Positions 25,447-31,581 of a stretch of DNA of 53,765 nt are shown here, piece after piece. How positions within the stretch are numbered: position 1 is the first letter of the stretch; each line of letters starts with the position of its first letter. Source of the DNA: a virus; IMG/VR virus record IMGVR_UViG_3300023181_000008, positions 1 to 53,765 of that record; one strand, 5' to 3'. The notes beneath the pieces were generated by a model. It saw only the letters and a list, made by a program, of their open reading frames with translations. It was not told where the DNA came from and searched no databases. A program made the position numbers and the translations under genes.

Positions 25447-25980
25447 TCATATACCTATTTCTTTATCGCCCCATTGGATTATGGTAATTGGTTGAGGCTT
25501 TTGACTATTATCTTTTTCATAGCCGCCTAAGTGTTTCATTAGTTTCTCTACAGCATCAAGTTTATTTATGGTTCTAATCTTCTTAGCATATCCTGAAAAT
25601 ACTTTTGCCCCATCAACATAATCAAAAGTTTCTTCTGTATCTAATTGATTAATCATTTGCCTTGCAGCTAATGGCATTTGCTTTAACGGCAGCAGCTTAC
25701 CATCATCATCGTAAAGCTCTGCTATATCGAACCTAACCATGCCTGCTAACGATTGTATTAACTCGTCAATGGTTATTTTATTTCTTTCGTAAGCTTCTTT
25801 TTGTATTTCGGCTATTCTTAGGGCTATATTAGGGTTTGAATGCAGCCTACATGCTTCTACAGCTACAGCATTTACATTCATTACTTCTGCATCAAAAGCT
25901 ATTCTGTATGCGGCGGATTGATTGCCACAAACCACATAGGCTTGGCAATAATTCTCTTGCTTTTGGGTTAGTTCTACCAT
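25447..25980 (-). CDS. terS: Terminase small subunit (177 aa)
   Basis: DNA-recognition subunit of the packaging motor. Recognised by the Terminase_2-type N-terminal helix-turn-helix (LTQKQENYCQAYVVCGNQSA) followed by a helical oligomerisation region (ITIDELIQSLAGMVRFDIAE) and a C-terminal part. Full length. It is the first gene of the late minus-strand operon, and a promoter box ends 7 nt before its ATG. Confidence 0.9.
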   Translation of the reverse strand: MVELTQKQENYCQAYVVCGNQSAAYRIAFDAEVMNVNAVAVEACRLHSNPNIALRIAEIQKEAYERNKITIDELIQSLAGMVRFDIAELYDDDGKLLPLKQMPLAARQMINQLDTEETFDYVDGAKVFSGYAKKIRTINKLDAVEKLMKHLGGYEKDNSQKPQPITIIQWGDKEIGI

Positions 25981-25987
25981 AATAAAA

Positions 25988-25995
25988 CAAATATA
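25988..25995 (-). promoter_or_regulatory. Promoter -7 box (TATATTTG) of the terminase gene
   Basis: TATATTTG with seven bases (TTTTATT) to the ATG. This would place transcription start at or near the start codon, giving a nearly leaderless mRNA. It lies right behind the tmRNA terminator. Confidence 0.66.
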
Positions 25996-25997
25996 AA

Positions 25998-26024
25998 TAA
26001 AAAACCACTCGGTTGTACAAGTGG
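25998..26024 (-). terminator. Rho-independent terminator of the tRNA/tmRNA transcript
   Basis: Minus-strand hairpin CCACTTGTACAACCGAGTGG followed by TTTTTTA. Ends the tRNA-Asp/tmRNA transcript just before the promoter of the terminase gene. Confidence 0.85.
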
Positions 26025-26319
26025 TTTAATTTTTAATGAGTTTATCGCACTCTTTAATTTTCGTTTAGTTACGCAGCAATCTTAGCTTCGTTACCAAAAA
26101 GGTTTATAACGTTGTCGGTTATATTTAAATACTTTCTCTTTACTACTTGTGTGTCTCAGTCAAAACCAAGTCAACCCCAATTTAGTTTTTAAGGAACTAT
26201 AACCTTTTATTAATCGGCAAGGATAACTACGGCCTTATAATCAATTAATATTTGTGGAGTTGCCGGGAGTCGAACCCGGGTGTTGAAAAAACTTATAGTA
26301 CGTCAATGAAAATATTTAG
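26025..26319 (-). ncRNA. ssrA: Circularly permuted two-piece tmRNA
   Basis: Rescues stalled ribosomes and adds a degradation tag. Order on the minus strand is reversed relative to normal tmRNA: first the acceptor piece (26319-26255) with T arm CCGGG-TTCGACT-CCCGG and acceptor strand CAACTCC-A, then an intervening segment (26254-26179), then the coding piece starting GGGGTTGACTTGGTTTTGAC at 26178 (tmRNA 5' consensus). GGGGTTG pairs with CAACTCC. The tag frame at 26116-26069 reads DNVINLFGNEAKIAA-stop after TATAACC; a GAGT/ACTC hairpin follows the stop. CCA is not encoded. Confidence is high for tmRNA, and for permutation because both halves are in one direction. Confidence 0.87.
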
Positions 26320-26392
26320 CGGCATATTTGGGATTCGAACCCAATCCGAACAGCGTGACAAGCTGACATCTTAACCATTTGACCTATACGCC
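26320..26392 (-). tRNA. tRNA-Asp (anticodon GTC)
   Basis: 73-nt cloverleaf: acceptor GGCGTAT/ATATGCC, D arm with AAATGGTTAA, anticodon loop TTGTCAC giving GTC, T arm TTGGG-TTCGAAT-CCCAA, discriminator G; CCA is not encoded. It directly precedes the acceptor piece of the tmRNA, so RNase P/Z cuts at its ends could also release the tmRNA piece. Confidence 0.93.
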
Positions 26393-26479
26393 TTAAAAAT
26401 TAAGTTTTGTGTCTTAAACTAAGCAGGGCTTTCGCTACTCCTAACGGATTACAATACCGATATTTAATTTTAGTGATTA

Positions 26480-26487
26480 CAAATATA
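26480..26487 (-). promoter_or_regulatory. Promoter -7 box (TATATTTG) of the tRNA/tmRNA unit
   Basis: TATATTTG with TTG about 20 nt upstream (TTGTTTTGTTTAATG...), the best match in the window to the full TTG-N19-TAnnTTTG promoter. It leads into about 80 nt of leader and then tRNA-Asp. The leader has a GC-GAAA-GC hairpin of unknown meaning. Confidence 0.75.
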
Positions 26488-26524
26488 CTAAACTTCATTA
26501 AACAAAACAACCTCTGAATCTATT

Positions 26525-26638
26525 TTATTCCAATTCAGGATAATATACTTTATCAATTAATTCTTCTGCTTTTTCCCTTGCGAACCCTTGCGATTCCAAA
26601 GCTCTTATTTTCAAATGCCTTTTTATCTTTTCGCTCAT
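26525..26638 (-). CDS. Small helical protein (37 aa)
   Basis: From MSEKIKRHLKIRALESQGFAR, a 37-residue helical basic protein. The same frame is open up to ATG 26725, which would give 66 residues with a Cys and Gly-rich N-term (CTNDLGGLGQIKGIFYI); which start is used cannot be decided. Last gene of the early operon before the tRNA promoter. Confidence 0.55.
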   Translation of the reverse strand: MSEKIKRHLKIRALESQGFAREKAEELIDKVYYPELE

Positions 26639-26718
26639 GATATTTTTAAATCTTGGTATATAAAAAATACCTTTTATCTGTCCTAAGCCGCCTAAATCGT
26701 TGGTGCATTTATTATCTG

Positions 26719-26907
26719 TTAGCATAATGGAAGTTTTACTAAATATGTTAGATATACTAAATTACTGCCTACTCTTGAAATCATAAATCCTCCACTACAC
26801 CACCATAACTCAATGTAACCGGTTGGCATAATCAAGAACTCAACAACAGCAGGTGTGTTTGGTTTATGAATCCGTTTTATCGTAAGGGGGTTTATTATTG
26901 TTGGCAT
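26719..26907 (-). CDS. Hypothetical protein (62 aa)
   Basis: 62 residues from MPTIINPLTIKRIHKPN. The earlier in-frame ATG at 26976 is rejected because a separate small membrane gene (26895-27005) ends here and overlaps this ATG. Contains a beta-rich core (YIELWWCSGGFMISRVG). Function unknown. Confidence 0.6.
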   Translation of the reverse strand: MPTIINPLTIKRIHKPNTPAVVEFLIMPTGYIELWWCSGGFMISRVGSNLVYLTYLVKLPLC

Positions 26908-27005
26908 AATGTCATTAAATAAAGCGTTACGCACATAGCTATTGTTAGCCCGGCTGTTAGTATTATATTGCCCCAATATACGTTATTGGGTTTGGTACGG
27001 CTCAT
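26895..27005 (-). CDS. Tiny membrane protein (36 aa)
   Basis: 36 residues, MSRTKPNNVYWGN then one membrane span (IILTAGLTIAMCVTLYLM). Its ATG overlaps the stop of the preceding gene (ATGA) and its stop overlaps the next gene. Single-span proteins of this size are common in phage early operons; function unknown. Confidence 0.6.
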   Translation of the reverse strand: MSRTKPNNVYWGNIILTAGLTIAMCVTLYLMTLCQQ

Positions 27006-27379
27006 TCGAATATACGTCTTATCCATTTGGGTATTTTGTTAAGTTTCCTGTTTAGTTCGAAGCAGCGTTGTTGTTCAGAGTTTAGCCTTTTTAGTAGCTT
27101 ACCTTCTGTTTCGTCTTTTTGCTGTTCCAGCTCGTTATAATTTGCAAATTCTTCTTTTAATTGCAAAACTATCTCGTCAAGGATATTTTCAAGGTTTTCG
27201 GGAAGTATATTAGAATCGCATCTTAATTGGTTAGTTATTATACGTCCTTCATAACAATAACTTTGGTCAACATTAATATTTATTTGAGGCTCTTTTATTT
27301 CCTTTAGCCTTAATACCTCTTCGGATTGCTTCCTAAGAAAATCATACTCGGCTATTGGTATTGTTACGGTGTTTATCAT
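27002..27379 (-). CDS. Hypothetical coiled-coil protein (125 aa)
   Basis: 125 residues, with a helical N-terminus (YDFLRKQSEEVLRLKEI) and a long charged coiled coil (IVLQLKEEFANYNELEQQKD), ending in a basic segment. Overlaps neighbours at both ends by 4 nt. Function unknown. Confidence 0.68.
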   Translation of the reverse strand: MINTVTIPIAEYDFLRKQSEEVLRLKEIKEPQININVDQSYCYEGRIITNQLRCDSNILPENLENILDEIVLQLKEEFANYNELEQQKDETEGKLLKRLNSEQQRCFELNRKLNKIPKWIRRIFE

Positions 27380-27573
27380 AACTCACGTTGTTTTAGCATT
27401 GAATCGGCTATTGAGTAAGCTTGTTCTACAATTACAGTATCTTTCGATAACGATGTGTTTTCGTTGGTTAACATCGCTTGCATAGCTGCACTTGCAAAGT
27501 AATCGCGTACCGTTATGCCTATTTATTTAGTTCCTATTACCGATGTAAAAGCGGGGGATTGTCCTTTTTTCAT
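27376..27573 (-). pseudogene. Disrupted small phage gene with an in-frame TAA (GITVRDYFA family)
   Basis: Read in one frame from ATG 27573: 16 codons (MKKGQSPAFTSVIGTK), TAA at 27525-27523, then 48 more codons (IGITVRDYFASAAMQAM... to LKQREL) to a TGA at 27378-27376. The second half matches a widespread small phage family whose core is R-D-Y-F-A-A. The stop is one base from a sense codon (GAA or CAA). Overlap of the final TGA with the next ATG shows the gene was once intact. Read-through is possible but unproven. Confidence 0.72.
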
Positions 27574-27575
27574 AA

Positions 27576-27887
27576 CTAATATGTTTCAAGTTCGTATATT
27601 GGTAAAAGTTCTCCCCATTCATTACAGGGTTGACCATCCCTTTCAATTCGCATATGTCGGGTTACAGTAATAAATTTACCTGTACTTTCGTCTTTAAATT
27701 TTTCAGGGTAATGCATTATTTTAAATATTGCTATTTTAGGCTCTTTTTTTGTACCCACATTTTCCTCTATGGTGGTAAAACTTTTCGCCCGGCTAATTTT
27801 ATTTAAATACATTAGCTTAACATTTTCATTCAGCAAAACTTCTATTTTAGCTTTGTTTTTAGCTATCTTATTTGTGTATTTTTTCAT
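27576..27887 (-). CDS. Hypothetical protein (103 aa)
   Basis: 103 residues, basic, with beta-rich C-terminal half (FKIMHYPEKFKDESTGKFI). Packed with its neighbours. No function recognised. Confidence 0.62.
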   Translation of the reverse strand: MKKYTNKIAKNKAKIEVLLNENVKLMYLNKISRAKSFTTIEENVGTKKEPKIAIFKIMHYPEKFKDESTGKFITVTRHMRIERDGQPCNEWGELLPIYELETY

Positions 27888-28084
27888 AACTTGTCTATTA
27901 TTTTTTCGATTTGTTTTTGCGCTGTGTTAGCCATGCTTTCGTAAACTGTATATTGCTTTATTACGGATTCGGATAAATGCTCCACCCAAGTATCTTGCAC
28001 TAACTTTGCTTTCAATTCTTCGGCATGTCTTTTAATTCTCAAAAACTCCTTTAATAACTCCGCAGGTGTTGCTTCTTCGTTCAT
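27884..28084 (-). CDS. Hypothetical helical protein (66 aa)
   Basis: 66 residues, all helix (AELLKEFLRIKRHAEELKAK), no membrane segment. Overlaps both neighbouring genes by 4 nt. Function unknown. Confidence 0.65.
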   Translation of the reverse strand: MNEEATPAELLKEFLRIKRHAEELKAKLVQDTWVEHLSESVIKQYTVYESMANTAQKQIEKIIDKL

Positions 28085-28302
28085 AACTTCTCAAAGTATT
28101 TGTAATTAAAAAAATATTGTTCTTCAATCCTTCCAAAGTCGTAAATGTCTTTGTTGTGATACGCTTCGTTTTTATCATCAGAGCTAAATAATAACTCCTT
28201 GTTGCTCGGGTCTACCACGCAGTAGATGTATTTAACGTCTTGGTCGACATAATCGTTATCGTGGTCGTAAGCCTGGTTTAATAAGTAGTTGTCGTAGTTC
28301 AT
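28081..28302 (-). CDS. Hypothetical acidic protein (73 aa)
   Basis: From MNYDNYLLNQAYDHDNDYVD, 73 residues, rich in Asp and Tyr. An ATG 24 nt upstream (28326) is in frame but lies within the coding region of the Cys-rich gene 28302-28415, so the later start is preferred. Confidence 0.62.
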   Translation of the reverse strand: MNYDNYLLNQAYDHDNDYVDQDVKYIYCVVDPSNKELLFSSDDKNEAYHNKDIYDFGRIEEQYFFNYKYFEKL

Positions 28303-28415
28303 TACTTCATACACCCAAAGGCGCAAAATGGGTTAAAACAATAGCTACCTGAATACTTGCAAAAAGCCATAAATTTAGCTTTACGTTTAGCGTGTATTTT
28401 TTTAAGTCTTTTCAT
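28302..28415 (-). CDS. Small Cys-rich protein (37 aa)
   Basis: 37 residues: a basic helix (MKRLKKIHAKRKAKFMAF) then a compact stretch with four Cys (CKYSGSYCFNPFCAFGC). The four cysteines suggest a metal knuckle or disulfide-bonded unit. The stop overlaps the next ATG. Too short for confident family naming. Confidence 0.6.
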   Translation of the reverse strand: MKRLKKIHAKRKAKFMAFCKYSGSYCFNPFCAFGCMK

Positions 28416-28433
28416 AATATGTTGGTTTTAGTT

Positions 28434-28604
28434 TTACTCGAATTTATTTAAATGCCTTTCACATTGCCTTTTAGTGTATCTTCTTTGAAAATACTTTATA
28501 GCGCAATTTTTAAACCCCGATGAATATCCGGTACAGTTACCTATTTAAAATGCTATCATTGAGCATACAAGGGCTATAATTACACAAAATTCAATTTTTA
28601 TCAT
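28434..28604 (-). pseudogene. Split small Cys-containing gene with an in-frame TAA
   Basis: ATG 28604, 19 hydrophobic codons (MIKIEFCVIIALVCSMIAF), TAA at 28547-28545, then 36 in-frame codons (IGNCTGYSSGFKNCAIKY...) to TAA at 28436. The second half has the same small Cys pattern as the neighbour 28302-28415 and a basic end, but no start codon of its own. Its broken state and the context TAAATAGG match those of 27376-27573. Possible read-through, or two separate short ORFs. Confidence 0.5.
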
Positions 28605-28610
28605 CTTACT

Positions 28611-28709
28611 TTAATTTAGTGATATTTTGAAAAATTGCAGCCCGAAAGTGTACTCTACTATTTGGCCGCTTCTTATGTTTTCTACTTTTGAGTAAGTGAT
28701 TAGGCGCAT
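28611..28709 (-). CDS. Small phage protein, SKVE family (32 aa)
   Basis: 32 residues, MRLITYSKVENIRSGQIVEY..., with a short beta pattern like a small conserved phage protein (SKVE.I..G..V.Y.F). Lies in the gap between better-defined genes, same strand. Unknown function. Confidence 0.5.
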   Translation of the reverse strand: MRLITYSKVENIRSGQIVEYTFGLQFFKISLN

Positions 28710-28742
28710 TGGTTACGCGTATGCAGCCGCGCCCCTGATTTA

Positions 28743-28991
28743 TTATACTAATTTAAACATTGATGCACTTAAGCTTTCTAATTGTCCGAAACTCGTAACA
28801 AAGTTTCCTTTTAAATCTTTTAAATGATACTTCATAACTCCATAAAAATTATATTCTTGATGGATTATAAATATTTTTTTTAACCCTATCTTATCTTTCA
28901 AGTTTTCATATTGAAAATGATATTGCCCTGTTTTTTTATTAAAATCAATCTCATTTGGATTTTTTAATTTAACCCTGTTAACTTTTGCCAT
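28743..28991 (-). CDS. Hypothetical protein (82 aa)
   Basis: 82 residues, basic N-term (MAKVNRVKLKNPNEIDF) and a beta-rich middle (KIFIIHQEYNFYGVMKYHL). Unknown function. Confidence 0.62.
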   Translation of the reverse strand: MAKVNRVKLKNPNEIDFNKKTGQYHFQYENLKDKIGLKKIFIIHQEYNFYGVMKYHLKDLKGNFVTSFGQLESLSASMFKLV

Positions 28992-28998
28992 AATGTTT

Positions 28999-29307
28999 TT
29001 ATTTAAGCCATTCGCCTGTTATGATTACCTTAGGAGAATCAGGAATGCTTAACCAATGTGTAGGGTCGGTACTTTCCTTTAATTCATCGTCCCAATCTTC
29101 AAAATGTTGCTCTGTTTTACATACGGTCATATATGTATCTTGATAGCTCCAATAAAAAGCTGTTATCCAAGTATCATCGCCATTTAAAAAACCTACTCGT
29201 GTGCCATTGGGGTTAAAATCTTCATCAACCCATTTTTCATTAAAGCATAAAACCTCTAACCCATATTCTGGAGTTTCGTCTTGTACTCTTGACCATGTTG
29301 TTTTCAT
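28999..29307 (-). CDS. DUF551-like protein (102 aa)
   Basis: 102 residues with the DUF551 pattern: WSRVQDETPEYGLEVLCFNE at the start and a C-terminal DPTHWLSIPDSP in place of the usual THWMPLPEPP. Two other relatives are at 39671-39943 and 46090-46476. Small phage domain of unknown function; the family does not by itself tell its role. Confidence 0.72.
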   Translation of the reverse strand: MKTTWSRVQDETPEYGLEVLCFNEKWVDEDFNPNGTRVGFLNGDDTWITAFYWSYQDTYMTVCKTEQHFEDWDDELKESTDPTHWLSIPDSPKVIITGEWLK

Positions 29308-29317
29308 CTTACTTTAT

Positions 29318-29491
29318 TTAAAGGCTTTCGCCTGTTAATGAGTTCAAATAAATTTCTCTCTTTTTGCAAACTGCTAATGCATCCATAAAATTATCTGCAT
29401 TTATATCTAAAGACAAAAAGTATTGTCTTGCTTCGTATAAAGCTTTTTTTGCATCGTAAATATCTAAAGCTAATGATACTGCTACGTCCAT
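29318..29491 (-). CDS. Hypothetical helical protein (57 aa)
   Basis: 57 residues, all-helical, alanine-rich (MDVAVSLALDIYDAKKALYE), with one Cys. Fits the unannotated gap between the DUF551-like gene and the hairpin at 29508. Function unknown. Confidence 0.58.
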   Translation of the reverse strand: MDVAVSLALDIYDAKKALYEARQYFLSLDINADNFMDALAVCKKREIYLNSLTGESL

Positions 29492-29507
29492 AACATAATT
29501 TATTTTA

Positions 29508-29527
29508 AAGGGCGGGGTTAACCGCCC
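29508..29527 (-). terminator. GC-rich hairpin, possible terminator
   Basis: Minus strand CACGGGCGGTTAACCCCGCCC then TTTAAAATAAATT. Six-base stem with a short T stretch. Could end transcripts from the upstream gene at 29543-29809 or be a processing site; weak U tract makes it uncertain. Confidence 0.5.
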
Positions 29528-29542
29528 GTGGTTAGTTAATTA

Positions 29543-29809
29543 TTATCGATATTTACTATTTACAAGCCAGCTAACAGCCTGGTTATACTCTTGCCATTCC
29601 TCAGGGCTTAAATCCCAATCTTCTACAACGGGAGTATAGTTACCTACTTTTTTAGAAGTACTGTAATCTGACTCCCTGTGCCAAGAGTTATTTTCTGTAT
29701 CAAATTGAACGTGTGTGTACCAAGTGTCTTCGCCTATACCACATAAAATTTTATCCCCTTCAACTAAGGTTTGACCTAAATCGTTAATGCCCCATGTTTT
29801 AGTTGCCAT
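29543..29809 (-). CDS. Hypothetical protein (88 aa)
   Basis: 88 residues with many Trp/Asp (TWYTHVQFDTENNSWHRESD; EDWDLSPEEWQEYNQAV). Resembles small phage proteins of mixed alpha/beta fold but no family is recognised. Confidence 0.62.
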   Translation of the reverse strand: MATKTWGINDLGQTLVEGDKILCGIGEDTWYTHVQFDTENNSWHRESDYSTSKKVGNYTPVVEDWDLSPEEWQEYNQAVSWLVNSKYR

Positions 29810-29855
29810 AATTTCTATTGCTTTATTATTATGATGTAAAGGTAACGGTTTTTAG

Positions 29856-30056
29856 TTACATACCAAATAAAATATCACTTATTTTTAAATTATTTTTTTG
29901 GCAAAGTAAAATACAGTTTTCGAGGCTTGGTTTGTGTGAACCATTTTTCCACTCCTGAAACCTTTGCCTTGTAATCCCTGCGGTATTAGCTAATGCGCTA
30001 CCTGTCTTACCAGATTGTTTAATTAGCTCTAATATGAATAGTTGCGAATGTGTCAT
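29856..30056 (-). CDS. XRE-family helix-turn-helix regulator (66 aa)
   Basis: 66 residues. Helix-turn-helix of the Cro/CI/XRE type: LIKQSGKTGSALANTAGITR then QRFQEWKNGSHKPSLENCIL, a single domain without oligomerisation domain. Likely a Cro-like switch controlling early transcription. Its promoter is not separate: it is embedded in the minus-strand operon. Confidence 0.85.
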   Translation of the reverse strand: MTHSQLFILELIKQSGKTGSALANTAGITRQRFQEWKNGSHKPSLENCILLCQKNNLKISDILFGM

Positions 30057-30241
30057 ATATATTTAGTCATTTGTTTTAATGGTATTTTAATAATCTCCCC
30101 GCCTATGTATCGAATCCAACAATCTGTAGTGTCGAATCCTGCAACATAGAACTCTAACCCCTGTGGCGAAGTATACACCTTAGCGTTATAAGGTATTTCA
30201 AAGCTTTTATACAGACGGTTACCACAGCGCACGATACTCAA
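30053..30241 (-). CDS. Hypothetical protein (62 aa)
   Basis: 62 residues with beta-strand pattern (KVYTSPQGLEFYVAGFDTTD), overlapping the XRE regulator by 4 nt and the next gene by 23 nt. Function unknown. Confidence 0.6.
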   Translation of the reverse strand: MSIVRCGNRLYKSFEIPYNAKVYTSPQGLEFYVAGFDTTDCWIRYIGGEIIKIPLKQMTKYI

Positions 30242-30530
30242 TTTCTCTATCCCAGTCTATAGCATCCTGAATGCCGTGCTGCATGCCTGGGCTTATTCCT
30301 AAATCAGTATAAACAACTGTTTTATTTGCTGAATGTCTCCAACTTAGCCCGGCTTCAATACCAAGCTCACGTTCTTCCTTTATAGTGTCGTCCAATACCA
30401 TTGTATAAAGCAAATGGCTCAAAAGCGGAGCCTCATTTCGCATTAGGCTGTCTTTCATGCATAGCTTAGCATATTCTATGTTTTTTTCTACATCCCCCGC
30501 GTATGGAGATTCTAATATTACTGTTACCAT
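30219..30530 (-). CDS. Nucleoside 2-deoxyribosyltransferase-like (DUF7768 type) protein (103 aa)
   Basis: 103 residues: the N-term VILESPYAGDVEKNIEYAKLC and a middle LLSHLLYTMVLDDTIKEE with a C-term YTDLGISPGMQHGIQDA match a small Rossmann-like protein family common in phages, related to nucleoside deoxyribosyltransferases. It may take part in nucleotide salvage or modification in the early phase; the exact substrate is unknown. Confidence 0.78.
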   Translation of the reverse strand: MVTVILESPYAGDVEKNIEYAKLCMKDSLMRNEAPLLSHLLYTMVLDDTIKEERELGIEAGLSWRHSANKTVVYTDLGISPGMQHGIQDAIDWDREIEYRALW

Positions 30531-31171
30531 AGTGTTTGTTGGTTTTGGTGGTTTTTAAGGCGGTTTAAAGCAGCTTCGTAGTAATCTTTATCTAATTCAC
30601 ATGCAGTAAGGTCAAAGCCTAAATTATGACATGCTATAGCTATTGAGCCGCTTCCTAAATGGGTATCAAGTATTTTATTTCCTTGCTGCGCATACCTCAT
30701 TAACAACCATTCGTAAAGCTTAACCGGTTTTTGTGTTGGATGGATTCTAATTTCTTTTTCTTTCATATTTCCCTGTAGCATTCCATTCCACATAAATGTA
30801 AACTTATCTACAATAACACCAAATGAATGACTTGCCAACTCACATTTTGAAAAAGTACTACTTTCGTTTTGTTTGTCCCATACAATTCTACCAAAATCAG
30901 GAATGTGCTTCGCGTAATAATTACAACCCCAAATAATTTGATTCTTACTAACCCTAAACAATTCATTAAAATATTTTTCGTCAGGAATTCCCCAATGGTT
31001 TATTTTTTTTGTCTGCCTTTTAACTCCTGTTGTACTATAATCGTTACCGGTGTAATTTTGCTTTGCGTAGTTTTCAAAATAAGGCGGGTCTACAATAGCC
31101 AAATCAAAATAGTTATCAGGGTATCTCGACATAAGAACCATATTATCCTCATTTGTAATCTCTATGCTCAT
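30524..31171 (-). CDS. DNA methyltransferase (215 aa)
   Basis: Adenine-N6/cytosine-N4 methyltransferase. DPPY (motif IV) near residue 28 comes before the SAM-binding motif LDTHLGSGSIAIACHN (near residue 178), with HPTQKPVKLYEW between: beta-class order. Start MSIEITNED at 31171 chosen; the upstream ATG at 31219 lies inside leader RNA B. Its target is not clear; such enzymes often protect phage DNA from restriction. Confidence 0.9.
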   Translation of the reverse strand: MSIEITNEDNMVLMSRYPDNYFDLAIVDPPYFENYAKQNYTGNDYSTTGVKRQTKKINHWGIPDEKYFNELFRVSKNQIIWGCNYYAKHIPDFGRIVWDKQNESSTFSKCELASHSFGVIVDKFTFMWNGMLQGNMKEKEIRIHPTQKPVKLYEWLLMRYAQQGNKILDTHLGSGSIAIACHNLGFDLTACELDKDYYEAALNRLKNHQNQQTLW

Positions 31172-31258
31172 AAAATAAAAAACCCCTGCAATCAACAGGT
31201 CGTAGGCTGTATCATACAAGGGAATTGTAAAATGTTGTTATTGTAGCTACGACTCTAC
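31172..31258 (-). ncRNA. Leader RNA B: pseudoknot attenuator-like leader of the methyltransferase gene
   Basis: Minus strand: GTCGTAG (31253-31247) at the 5' end; linker with ACATTTTA; hairpin arms CCCTTGT and GCAGGG (31222-31216, 31189-31184, one bulge); loop contains CTACGAC (31205-31199), complement of the 5' segment, followed by CTGTTGATT. After the hairpin TTTTTTATTTT, 11 nt, then ATG 31171. Relative to leader A the long-range helix has a compensatory change. Confidence 0.75.
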
Positions 31259-31581
31259 TTTGCAAATGTAAGCATTAATTCCTTAAATTCAACAACAGAT
31301 CGAATAATGTTATACGAATATCCCAACAATTCTACTTGTGATTGAAATATTTTCTGCCCGGGCGACTGATTGTTATATCCTGTTTTGAACTCGACAAAAT
31401 GACATCCATTAAATAAAACAATAGTATCTGAACAACCTTCTTTTATTGTAATGTCTTTTCTTTTTGCTGCCAACTCATTTGGAACGGGTATAATAACGCC
31501 AAGCCCTTTACGTTCGTACTCATTACGGAACAGGGCAATTGAATCTGTCTGAATATAATGTTCAGAAGGGTATGTCTTCAT
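31255..31581 (-). CDS. VRR-NUC nuclease (108 aa)
   Basis: 108 residues, single VRR-NUC domain: acidic/nuclease positions in VIIPVPNELAAKRK, CSDTIVLFNGCHFVEFKT and a C-term VELLGYSYNIIRSV. This is a stand-alone PD-(D/E)XK nuclease likely to act on branched DNA, e.g. Holliday junctions. Its last codons contain the TACATTTG box that drives leader B. It overlaps the primase gene by 20 nt. Confidence 0.87.
   Translation of the reverse strand: MKTYPSEHYIQTDSIALFRNEYERKGLGVIIPVPNELAAKRKDITIKEGCSDTIVLFNGCHFVEFKTGYNNQSPGQKIFQSQVELLGYSYNIIRSVVEFKELMLTFAK
31263..31270 (-). promoter_or_regulatory. Promoter -7 box (TACATTTG) for leader B, inside the VRR-NUC gene
   Basis: TACATTTG occurs within the final codons of the nuclease gene, nine bases before the 5' arm of leader B. 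Makes the methyltransferase independent of the upstream operon. Confidence 0.66.

Noticed and set aside
26255-26319. Second tRNA gene on the minus strand
   Set aside because: Only a T arm and acceptor strand exist; the partner strand is the tmRNA 5' sequence downstream, so this is the acceptor piece of tmRNA.
27376-28604. Alternative genetic code (stop reassigned) because of in-frame TAA codons
   Set aside because: Most genes in the window end in TAA, and TAA/TGA starts-and-stops in ATGA or TAATG overlaps act as normal stops.
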